NCBI GenBank assembly: GCA_035485275.1
Contig: DATHOE010000002.1
Location: 13,130 to 77,129 of the forward strand
DNA: 64,000 bases
Direction: 5' to 3'
Origin: DAIDJD01 sp035485275
GTDB taxonomy: Bacteria > Oederibacteriota > JAJYGY01 > DAIDJD01
Part shown: one piece after another, positions 42,702-50,290 of the stretch
Layout of the letters: every line of letters starts with the position of its first letter
Numbering within the stretch: position 1 is the first letter of the stretch
The notes under the pieces: generated by a model
Told to the model about the DNA's origin: nothing
Database searches by the model: none
The model's input: only the letters and a program-made list of their open reading frames with translations
Program-made: the position numbers and the translations under genes

Positions 42702-44917
42702 TGTCCCTGCAAAAGGAGATCCTGGCGGCGCTGGCGGCCTCGCCCGAGGGCCTGAGCCAGATGGAGCTGCTGCGCGCCCTGAAGCTGCCCAAGCGCGTGC
42801 AGTCCAAGGTCATCCAGGACCTGGAGCTGCTCGTCTCCGGCGGCAAGGTGGTGAAGAACGCGCGCCACCGCTACCGCGCCGCGGCTTTCGCCAGGGAGGG
42901 CGGCGCCGGGGCGCTGGTCCAGGCCGTGTTCAGCCTCACCAAATCCGGCCTGGCCTTCGCCCGCACCTCCGAGGGCGTGGAGTACTTCATCCCGGAGCGT
43001 TTCCGCGGCTGGGCCCTGCCGGGGGACGGCGTGGAGCTCAAGCCGCTTCCGGAGAGGCCCGCCGGCGGTCCGCGCCGGGGAGGGGCCTTCGGCGGGCGCA
43101 AGGAGGAGCGTTCCGGCCCGGCGCGCAAGCCCGGGGCCGAGGTGCTGCGGGTGGTCTCGCGCGGCCGCACGCAATGGGTGGGCCGCCTGCGCGCGGAAGG
43201 CCGGGAGCGCTTTTGCGACGTGCGCCTGGGCGAGCTGGACCTGGAGCTGGAACTGGCGCCCGACGGCATCGACCCCAAGGCCCAGCCCGGGGATTGGATC
43301 GCGGTCGGCGCGCCGGGCCTGGACGAGGGCGGCAGGGAACCCAAGCCCTCGCGATTCCTCAGCCGCCTGGGCGGCGACGACACGCCCCACCTGGACACCC
43401 TGATCATGATCAAGAAGGCGGCCTTGAAGGAGGACTTCGACGCCGCCACGCTCACCGAGGCCGCCGGCTTCTCCTCCGAGATCCCGGGCGACGCCGTCGC
43501 CGGGCGCCTGGACCTGCGCCGCGGCGTGGTCATCACCATCGACGGACAGGACGCCAAGGATTTCGACGACGCCGTGTCCCTGGAGCGCCTGCCCGGCAAC
43601 GCCGGTTGGCGCCTCGGCGTGCACATCGCCGACGTGGCCCACTATGTCCGGCCGGGCTCGGCCCTGGACCATGAGGCCTACGAGCGCGCCACCAGCGTGT
43701 ACCTGCCAGACCGGGTCCTGCCCATGCTCCCCGAGGCGCTGAGCAACGGCCTGTGCTCGCTCAAGCCCAAGGTCGACCGCCTGACCCTGAGCGCGGTGAT
43801 GGACCTGGACGCGCGCGGCCGCGTGGTGGGGGCCCGCTTCGCCGAGAGCGTCATCCGCTCCGCGCGCCGCTGCACCTACGAGGAGATCGAGGCCTGGTAC
43901 GACGGCAAAGGGGGCCTGGACGAGGCCGACGCGGCCCTGCTGGGGCCCACCCTGAAGGACATGCGCGCGGTGGCCCTCCTGCGCCGGGCCCTGCGCATGG
44001 AGCGCGGCGCCCTGGATTTCGACTTCCCGGAGACCAAGGTCAGCCTTGATGAAAAGGGGATACCCACCGCGCTGACGCGGCGGGCGCGCCTCTTCACCCA
44101 CCAGCTCATCGAAGAGTTCATGCTGGCGGCCAACGAGGCGGTGGCCAAGGAATTGCGCGAGTCCGGATTCGCCCTGCTCTTCCGCATCCACGAGGAGCCC
44201 GACGAGGACAAGCTTAACGACACCCTGGCCTTCCTGGGCAAGCTCAAGCTGGGTTCGCCTAAGGGCGGCTCCGCCACGCCGAAGGACCTGCAGCGCCTGC
44301 TGGCCAGGGTCGAGGGCCGGCCGGAGCAGCGCCTCGTGCAGACGCTGATCCTGCGCAGCCTGCGCCTGGCCCGCTACAGCCCCGGCCACGACATCCATTT
44401 CGGCCTGGCCCTGGAGGACTACTGCCACTTCACCTCGCCCATCCGGCGCTATCCGGACCTGGTCGTGCACCGCATGCTCAAGGCCCGCCTCAAGGGGCTG
44501 TCTCCGGCGGCGGCCAGGGCACAGGCCGGGGACCTGGAGGCGGTGGGCCTGCACAGCTCGACCATGGAGCGCCGGGCGGAGGCCTGCGAGCGCGACTGCG
44601 TGAAGGCCAAGCAGGTACGCTACCTGGAGGCGCGCCTGGGGCAGGTCTACGCCGCCACGGTCAGTTCCGTGGTCCATTTCGGGTTCTTCTGCGAGATCGA
44701 CGCCTTTCCCGCCGAGGGCCTGGTGCCCCTGGGCAGCCTGCGCGACGATTACTATGATTTCGACGCCGCGAACTACTGCCTGGTGGGCAGCCGCAAGAAA
44801 AAGAAGATCAGCATCGGCGACAAACTGTGGGTGAAAGTCCTGCGCTGCGATTGGGAATTGCTGCAGGTGGACTTCGAGCCCCAGTGGGAAGAGCCCAAGA
44901 TCCTGGGCCTTGTTTAG
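42701..44917 (+). CDS. rnr: Ribonuclease R
   Basis: 738 residues from GTG 42701, sharing a base with the pilB stop. Order of domains: N-terminal winged helix (~1-70, LSQMELLRALKLPKRVQS), cold-shock domains (~80-240) with a basic Gly/Arg linker, RNB catalytic domain with DGQDAKDFDDAVSLE near residue 280 (metal-binding aspartates), FTSPIRRYPDLVVHRM, and a C-terminal S1 domain. It degrades structured RNA 3' to 5' and matures rRNA. The first catalytic position reads IDGQDAKDF rather than the common IDPxDAKDF. Confidence 0.93.
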   Translation: MSLQKEILAALAASPEGLSQMELLRALKLPKRVQSKVIQDLELLVSGGKVVKNARHRYRAAAFAREGGAGALVQAVFSLTKSGLAFARTSEGVEYFIPERFRGWALPGDGVELKPLPERPAGGPRRGGAFGGRKEERSGPARKPGAEVLRVVSRGRTQWVGRLRAEGRERFCDVRLGELDLELELAPDGIDPKAQPGDWIAVGAPGLDEGGREPKPSRFLSRLGGDDTPHLDTLIMIKKAALKEDFDAATLTEAAGFSSEIPGDAVAGRLDLRRGVVITIDGQDAKDFDDAVSLERLPGNAGWRLGVHIADVAHYVRPGSALDHEAYERATSVYLPDRVLPMLPEALSNGLCSLKPKVDRLTLSAVMDLDARGRVVGARFAESVIRSARRCTYEEIEAWYDGKGGLDEADAALLGPTLKDMRAVALLRRALRMERGALDFDFPETKVSLDEKGIPTALTRRARLFTHQLIEEFMLAANEAVAKELRESGFALLFRIHEEPDEDKLNDTLAFLGKLKLGSPKGGSATPKDLQRLLARVEGRPEQRLVQTLILRSLRLARYSPGHDIHFGLALEDYCHFTSPIRRYPDLVVHRMLKARLKGLSPAAARAQAGDLEAVGLHSSTMERRAEACERDCVKAKQVRYLEARLGQVYAATVSSVVHFGFFCEIDAFPAEGLVPLGSLRDDYYDFDAANYCLVGSRKKKKISIGDKLWVKVLRCDWELLQVDFEPQWEEPKILGLV

Positions 44918-44938
44918 GAAAACATTCGCGAGTATAGT
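44910..44938 (+). promoter_or_regulatory. Candidate promoter of the sigma-54 activator gene
   Basis: TTGTTT (44910-44915), 17 bases, TATAGT (44933-44938): the -10 matches 5 of 6, the -35 only the TTG. It spans the rnr stop. The predicted transcript start falls on or beside ATG 44945, implying little or no leader. Confidence 0.4.
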
Positions 44939-44944
44939 TTTTTG

Positions 44945-46084
44945 ATGAGTTTCAAAATGGAACACTCCATGGCCATGGAAAATCCAGTATCCATTCTTTC
45001 AACCTTGACCGTCCCGGAACCCGGCGGGGGCGCTTTGCCCCTGCTTGGCCAGTCCGCGGGCCTCAAACGGGTCCTGCATCTGGCCCAAAAGGTCGCCCCC
45101 ACCGACAGCGCCGTGCTGATCACCGGCGAGACCGGCACGGGCAAGGAACTTCTGGCGCGCGCCATCCACGTGGCCTCCCGCCGCTCCCAGGGACCCTTTG
45201 TGGCGGTCAACGCCGGGGCCATCCCGGAGAGCCTGCAGGAGAGCGAATTGTTCGGCCACCGCAAGGGCGCCTTCACCGGGGCGGTGGCGGACCGGCGCGG
45301 CCTCTTCGAGGAGGCCAGCTCCGGCACGCTCTTCCTCGACGAGATCGGCGACACCAGCCCCTCCCTGCAGGTCAAGCTGCTGCGGGTGCTGCAGACCGGC
45401 AGCGTGCGGCGCCTGGGCGAGGGTGCGGAGCGCCCCGTGGACGTGCGGATCATCGCCGCCACCAACCGGCCCCTGGACCAGATGGTGGCCCGCTCGGAGT
45501 TCCGCGAGGACCTCTTCTTCCGCCTGAACGTGGTCCACCTGCACCTCCCGCCCCTGCGCGAGCGCGGCGACGACCTCGAGCTCCTGCTCAAGGCCAACCT
45601 GGTCCGCTTCGCCGACCGCCTGCGCAAGGACGTGCGCGGCTTCAGCCCCCAGGCCTGGGGCGCCCTGCGCAACTACCTGTTTCCGGGCAACATCCGCGAG
45701 CTGGAGAACATCGTCCACCATTGCGTGCTCATGGCGGACTCCGACGAAGTGGGGCTGCAGGACCTGCCTCCCTACCTGACCGCGCGCCTGGCCCTGCCCG
45801 TGCCCGCGGCGCCGCTGGAAGGCGGCATCCACGGAGGCCCGCTTGAGGTCCCGCGTGAGGCCTGGCAGAGGCCCTCCGGCCCACCCTCGCGCGATCCGGC
45901 CTCCTACATCGCGCCGAGCGTGGACCTGGGCGACGGCTTCCTCAGCCTCGCGGACATGGAGAAGCAGCTCATCCGGGCCACCCTGGAGCGCCTCAAGGGC
46001 AACCAGAGCGTGGCCGCGCGGAAGCTGGGGATCAGCCGTTCGACCCTCTGGCGCAAGATGAAGGAATACAGCCTTGAGGCCTGA
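44945..46084 (+). CDS. Sigma-54-dependent transcriptional activator without receiver domain
   Basis: 379 residues from ATG 44945 (alternatives 44957 and 44969). The AAA+ domain begins near residue 30: Walker A GETGTGKE, the sigma-54-contacting GAFTGA, Walker B LFLDEIGD, the arginine finger region and REDLFFRLNVVHL. A short linker leads to a Fis-type helix-turn-helix (LKGNQSVAARKLGISRSTLWRKMKEY). Only about 30 residues precede the ATPase, so there is no response-receiver or GAF sensor; activity is probably set by expression or a partner. Targets are unknown; type IV pilus genes are a frequent target of this class. Confidence 0.9.
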   Translation: MSFKMEHSMAMENPVSILSTLTVPEPGGGALPLLGQSAGLKRVLHLAQKVAPTDSAVLITGETGTGKELLARAIHVASRRSQGPFVAVNAGAIPESLQESELFGHRKGAFTGAVADRRGLFEEASSGTLFLDEIGDTSPSLQVKLLRVLQTGSVRRLGEGAERPVDVRIIAATNRPLDQMVARSEFREDLFFRLNVVHLHLPPLRERGDDLELLLKANLVRFADRLRKDVRGFSPQAWGALRNYLFPGNIRELENIVHHCVLMADSDEVGLQDLPPYLTARLALPVPAAPLEGGIHGGPLEVPREAWQRPSGPPSRDPASYIAPSVDLGDGFLSLADMEKQLIRATLERLKGNQSVAARKLGISRSTLWRKMKEYSLEA

Positions 46085-47408
46085 GGACAATGCCCTGGCC
46101 GCACGGCCGGGGTTGACCCTGTCGGCCGTGAAGACGGCCTTGCGCGAATGGCAGGGGCACATGCGCCGCGGGGCCCAGATGCCCAGCGAGGAGGAGTACG
46201 CGGCGGCCCTGGCCCTGGTGCCGATCCTGCCCAACCCTCCCGCCTACCTCGCCCGCACCCTGCGCGCCCTGGCCGACTTCTGCGTGTCGCAGGGCCGTTT
46301 GGAGGACGCCGCATCGCTCTTCGCCAAGGTGGCCGAGGGCAGGGGCAAGAAGAGCGAACTGTTCTGGCGCGACTACGCCGGCCTGCTCTTCCGCCTGGCC
46401 CTGAAGCGCCTCGCCGCCGGCCAGGTGGCCCTGGCCACCGCGGCCTTCCAGACCGCCGCCGATCTTCTCCGTGGCCCGGCCGACCTGCCCGAAGTCTGGG
46501 TCGCGGCCTGGAACGGCTATTCGGAAACCGCGCTCTGGTTCGAGCGCGCCGGCGACAATCTGCCGGCGGGCCTCTACGCCGAGCATGCCCTGGCCTTCGC
46601 GGCCCGTTTGAAGGCCTGGGACAGGGCCGGGTCCTGGCTGCGCGCCCTGGCCACGGCCGGCCAGCACCGCCAGGGCGCCGCGCGCGCGCTGGTCTGGCTG
46701 CGGCGCATGCAGGAGCTGCGCAGCCAAGGCTGGCCCGAGGCCCTCGCCGGCGCCGTCCAGGCCGCGGTGGGCCTGGCCCAGGCCGAAAGCGCCCTGGGGC
46801 GCCTTGCGGGTTCCACCGCCATTTTTTCCGAGGCCGAGGTCTGGCTGCGCGAGGCCGGCGGTGAGAGCCCCGCCCTGGCGGACCTGCACCTGGCCTGGGG
46901 CCTGGCCCTGGGCGCGGACGAAGGCCGCGCCCACCTCGAGGAGGCCCGCGGCCTGCGCCTGCGCCTGCTGGGCGCCTCGCATCCGCGCACGCGCGAGGCG
47001 GAACAGGCGCTCCTTGGGCTGGAAACCCAGGCCCCGCCCCCCGCGGACGCCGGCCCCCGCGACTGGGACGGCGGCGCCCGCTTCACCGAGGCCCCCGGGG
47101 ACCGCCGCGGCGAGGGGGCAGGAAACCTGCTGTTTGAGAACAGCGCGGCTGAATTGAAGCGCCTGCACCGCCGCCTGGTGCGCCTTTGCCATCCGGACAC
47201 GGCCCCGGAAGGGGAAGCCGCGGCCTGGCATGAGCTGATGGTGAAGGTGAACCTGGCCGCCGAAGCCGGCGACCTCTTCGTCTTGCGCACCTTGTTGCGG
47301 GAGACCTTGGCCCGCCGGGCCGCGGACCGGAAAACTCCGGCCAAGCCGGAGGCCGAGATCCGCTCCGAGGGCGTGGAAACCTGGATCGAGGAGGACCTGA
47401 AACCATGA
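46074..47408 (+). CDS. TPR-like protein with a C-terminal J-like domain
   Basis: 444 residues, soluble, from TTG 46074 overlapping the activator gene by 11 bases. Residues ~40-340 are helical repeats of TPR character (LADFCVSQGRLEDAASLFAKVAEG; LALAAGQVALATAAFQTAADL-type units). Near the end ELKRLHRRLVRLCHPDTAPEGEAAAW carries an HPD in the setting of a J domain, followed by the helix that would be its third. No zinc or G/F region. A J domain at the extreme C-terminus is uncommon. Coupled to the upstream activator and to the DUF983 gene (4-base overlap); function unknown. Confidence 0.65.
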   Translation: MRPEDNALAARPGLTLSAVKTALREWQGHMRRGAQMPSEEEYAAALALVPILPNPPAYLARTLRALADFCVSQGRLEDAASLFAKVAEGRGKKSELFWRDYAGLLFRLALKRLAAGQVALATAAFQTAADLLRGPADLPEVWVAAWNGYSETALWFERAGDNLPAGLYAEHALAFAARLKAWDRAGSWLRALATAGQHRQGAARALVWLRRMQELRSQGWPEALAGAVQAAVGLAQAESALGRLAGSTAIFSEAEVWLREAGGESPALADLHLAWGLALGADEGRAHLEEARGLRLRLLGASHPRTREAEQALLGLETQAPPPADAGPRDWDGGARFTEAPGDRRGEGAGNLLFENSAAELKRLHRRLVRLCHPDTAPEGEAAAWHELMVKVNLAAEAGDLFVLRTLLRETLARRAADRKTPAKPEAEIRSEGVETWIEEDLKP

Positions 47409-47755
47409 ACTTCAAACCCTGGTCCTTCGGTTCCCTGCTGCGGCTGCGCTGCCCCGCCTGCGGCGCGGACAGCTTCCGGCTTGGGCTGTTCCGCACCGCC
47501 AAGAGCTGCGCCTCCTGCGGCCAGTTGTTCGACCGGGGGGCCGGCTTTTATGCCGGGGCCATCTACCCGATGTATGGGGCCACCGCGGTCCTGGGAGGCA
47601 TCTTTTTCGTGGGCGGCCTTTTGGCCGGGCTCTCCTTCAGCGCCTGCCTCCTGGTCGCGGGCCTGGCCGCGGTACTGGCCTCGCCCTGGCTGTTCTGGTA
47701 TGCCCGGCTGGCTTTCCTGCATACGGACCACAGGTTTTTCGGTGAGAATTCCTAA
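47405..47755 (+). CDS. DUF983 family membrane protein
   Basis: 116 residues. The N-terminus has a zinc-ribbon pattern LRCPACGADS...SCASCGQLFDRGAGFYAGAIYP, the DUF983 signature, then two membrane helices (~58-100) and a short tail. Function of the family is not established; some members sit near respiratory genes. It is the last gene of the 41-47.8 kb run and is followed by the AT-rich gap. Confidence 0.8.
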   Translation: MNFKPWSFGSLLRLRCPACGADSFRLGLFRTAKSCASCGQLFDRGAGFYAGAIYPMYGATAVLGGIFFVGGLLAGLSFSACLLVAGLAAVLASPWLFWYARLAFLHTDHRFFGENS

Positions 47756-47971
47756 CCTTGCCAGGCTTATATTGGGGAGTGTTTTAACGTTTCAATTTGG
47801 GACATAAATAGGCTTATTTCCCATGATCGGATTATATGATCTGTTTTGAAACAAAAGTGCTTCATAATAGTAATAACAAATATACAATATATTAATAAAA
47901 ATGATGGCATAGTGCTTGCATTGCTAAAGCCAGCATAGTCCTTTAAGGACTCGAAAGAGAGGAAAACAATC
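47756..47971 (+). promoter_or_regulatory. AT-rich leader region of dnaK
   Basis: 216 bases with no credible gene and base composition very unlike the GC-rich surroundings, with long runs such as ATTATATGATCTG, TACAATATATTAATAAAAATG. Many -10-like hexamers occur but none pairs with a good -35 at 16-18 bases, so the promoter cannot be chosen by eye. TTGAAA occurs at 47846-47851. A small hairpin AGTCC-TTTAA-GGACT lies at 47937-47951, just before the ribosome site GAGAGGA. No CIRCE element (TTAGCACTC...GAGTGCTAA) is seen. Confidence 0.7.
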
Positions 47972-49882
47972 ATGGGAAAAATTATCGGCATTGACCTGGG
48001 CACCACCAACTCCTGCGTAGCCATCATGGAAGGCGGGGAGCCCAAGGTGATCAACAATTCTGAGGGCAACCGCACCACCCCTTCGGTGGTCGGCTTTGCC
48101 AAGGATGGTTCGCGCCTGGTGGGGCAGGCGGCCAAGCGCCAGGCCGTCACCAACCCCGAAAACACCGTTTTTTCGGCGAAGCGCTTCATCGGCCGCCGCT
48201 TCAACGAAGTCTCGAACGAAGCCAAGCGCGTGCCCTTCAAGGTGGTGGCCGCCGACAACGGCGACGTCGCCGTTGAAATCAAGGACAAGCGCTACTCGCC
48301 GCCCGAGATTTCGGCCATGGTCCTCCAGAAGCTGAAGGCCGACGCCGAAGCCTACCTGGGCGAGCCCGTCACGCAGGCCGTCATCACGGTCCCGGCCTAC
48401 TTCAACGACAGCCAGCGCCAGGCCACCAAGGACGCCGGGAAGATCGCCGGCCTTGAGGTCCTGCGCATCATCAACGAGCCCACCGCGGCTTCGCTGGCCT
48501 ACGGCCTAGACAAGAAGGGCAAGAACGAGAAGATCGCGGTCTACGACCTGGGCGGCGGCACCTTCGACGTCTCCGTGCTGGAGATCGGCGACGGCGTCTT
48601 CGAGGTGCGCTCCACCAACGGAGACACCCACCTCGGCGGCGACGACTACGACGAGCTCATCGTCGACTGGCTGGCCGCGGAGTTCCAGAAGTCCGATGGC
48701 ATCGACCTGCGCAAGGACCGCATGGCCCTTCAGCGCCTGAAAGAGGCGGCCGAGAAGGCCAAGATCGAGCTGTCCAGCGCCACCGGCACGGACATCAACC
48801 TGCCCTTCATCACCGCCGACGCCAGCGGGCCCAAGCACCTCAACCTGGCCCTGAGCCGCGCCAAGCTGGAGCAGCTGGTGGCCGGCCTGACCGAGCGCAC
48901 CAAGGGGCCCTGCGTGCAGGCCCTCAAGGACGCCGGACTAAGCACCTCCGACATCGACGAGGTGGTCCTGGTGGGCGGCATGACCCGCATGCCCAGCGTG
49001 GTGCAGGCGGTCAAGGATCTCTTCGGCAAGCAGCCCCACCAGGGGGTCAACCCCGACGAGGTCGTGGCCATCGGCGCCGCCATCCAGGCGGGCGTGCTCA
49101 AGGGCGAGGTCAAGGACGTCCTGCTCCTGGACGTCACCCCGCTGAGCCTCGGCATCGAGACCGAAGGGCGCGTCTTCACCAAGCTGATCGAGCGCAACAC
49201 GACCGTGCCCACCCGCAAGAGCCAGGTGTTCAGCACGGCCAGCGACAGCCAGCCCTCGGTGGAGGTCCACGTGCTGCAGGGCGAACGCCCCATGGCGCCG
49301 GACAACAAGACCATCGGCCGCTTCCATCTCGACGGCATCCCGCCCGCCCCGCGGGGCGTGCCCCAGGTCGAGGTCACCTTCGACATCGACGCCAACGGCA
49401 TCCTGGCGGTCAGCGCCAAGGACCTGGGCACGGGCAAGGAACAGAAGATCACCATCACCGCCAGCTCCGGCCTCGCCAAGGAGGAGGTCGAGCGCATGGT
49501 GCAGGAAGCCAAGGCCCACGAGGCCGAGGACAAGAAGCGCCGCGAGGCCGCGGAGACCCGCAACCACGCCGAGGGCCTGGCCCACGCCACCGAGAAGAGC
49601 CTGAAGGAGCTGGGCGACAAGGTGCCGGAGGACAAGCGCAAGGAGATCGAGGCCTCCATCGCGTCGCTGCGCGAGGACCTGAAGAACGACGGGGACGCCG
49701 AGGCGCTGAAGAAGAAGGCCGAAGCGCTGGCGGAGGCTATGGCGGCCGTATCCGCCGAGCTGTACAAGAACGCGAAGCCCGAGGGAGACCAGCAGGCTTC
49801 GCCCGGGGGCTCCGCTGCTCCGGACGGCAAGACGGTCGACGCCGATTTCGAAGTCGTCGACGACAAGAAAAAGGGCGAATAG
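47972..49882 (+). CDS. dnaK: Chaperone DnaK (Hsp70)
   Basis: 636 residues, full-length DnaK. Motifs: IIGIDLGTTNSCVA, VPAYFNDSQRQATKDAG, YDLGGGTFDVS, VGGMTRMPSV, LLLDVTPLSLGIET, GVPQVEVTFDIDANGI, and an acidic C-terminal tail (DADFEVVDDKKKGE). It is the general ATP-driven folding chaperone. It heads dnaK-groES-groEL; grpE, dnaJ and hrcA are not here, although a DnaJ-like gene lies at 56770. Expression is presumably driven from the AT-rich leader. Confidence 0.97.
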   Translation: MGKIIGIDLGTTNSCVAIMEGGEPKVINNSEGNRTTPSVVGFAKDGSRLVGQAAKRQAVTNPENTVFSAKRFIGRRFNEVSNEAKRVPFKVVAADNGDVAVEIKDKRYSPPEISAMVLQKLKADAEAYLGEPVTQAVITVPAYFNDSQRQATKDAGKIAGLEVLRIINEPTAASLAYGLDKKGKNEKIAVYDLGGGTFDVSVLEIGDGVFEVRSTNGDTHLGGDDYDELIVDWLAAEFQKSDGIDLRKDRMALQRLKEAAEKAKIELSSATGTDINLPFITADASGPKHLNLALSRAKLEQLVAGLTERTKGPCVQALKDAGLSTSDIDEVVLVGGMTRMPSVVQAVKDLFGKQPHQGVNPDEVVAIGAAIQAGVLKGEVKDVLLLDVTPLSLGIETEGRVFTKLIERNTTVPTRKSQVFSTASDSQPSVEVHVLQGERPMAPDNKTIGRFHLDGIPPAPRGVPQVEVTFDIDANGILAVSAKDLGTGKEQKITITASSGLAKEEVERMVQEAKAHEAEDKKRREAAETRNHAEGLAHATEKSLKELGDKVPEDKRKEIEASIASLREDLKNDGDAEALKKKAEALAEAMAAVSAELYKNAKPEGDQQASPGGSAAPDGKTVDADFEVVDDKKKGE

Positions 49883-49928
49883 GCTTTTCGCCCCATCACC
49901 CACCAAGAACCAAGGAGGATAGATCGGT

Positions 49929-50219
49929 ATGAAACTGCGCCCCCTGAACGACAAGATCGTGGTCAAGCCCCTGGAAGCCGAAGAGACGGTCAAAGGCGGC
50001 ATCATCATCCCCGACAACGCCAAGGAAAAGCCCCAGCAGGCCGAAGTGATCGCGGTGGGCCCGGGCAAGCTTCTCGAAAACGGCACCCGCGTCGCCCCCG
50101 GCGTGAAGGTCGGCGAGAAGATCCTGTTCTCGAAGTACAGCGGCAGCGAATTCAAGGTCGACGGCAACGAGCTGCTGGTCCTGGACGAAGGCGACATCCT
50201 GGCGATCGTCGAGAAATAG
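49929..50219 (+). CDS. groES: Co-chaperonin GroES
   Basis: 96 residues: LRPLNDKIVVKPLEAEE, the mobile loop VKGGIIIPDNAKEKPQ and the roof region. It caps the GroEL ring. AAGGAGGATAGATCGGT precedes the ATG. It begins 46 bases after dnaK with no promoter or CIRCE in the gap, so it is probably co-transcribed with dnaK. Confidence 0.96.
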   Translation: MKLRPLNDKIVVKPLEAEETVKGGIIIPDNAKEKPQQAEVIAVGPGKLLENGTRVAPGVKVGEKILFSKYSGSEFKVDGNELLVLDEGDILAIVEK

Positions 50220-50247
50220 ACCTAAAACGGACAAAAAAGCCGGCCTT

Positions 50248-50264
50248 GCCTTAGGGGTTAAGGC
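50248..50264 (+). other. Hairpin between groES and groEL
   Basis: GCCTTA-GGGGT-TAAGGC, a perfect six-base stem, with a competing GGCCTT/AAGGCC pairing (50242-50265). There is no T tract, so it is not a terminator. It could affect mRNA processing or stability between the two genes. Confidence 0.5.
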
Positions 50265-50290
50265 CCATCAAAAACGGAGGAACGAGCACA

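Noticed and set aside
42476..44965. Minus-strand open frame of 829 codons
   Set aside because: Antisense to rnr, whose domains are all recognisable.
47756..47971. CIRCE operator before dnaK
   Set aside because: A TGCTAA-like half is present near 47922, but no matching inverted half at nine bases.
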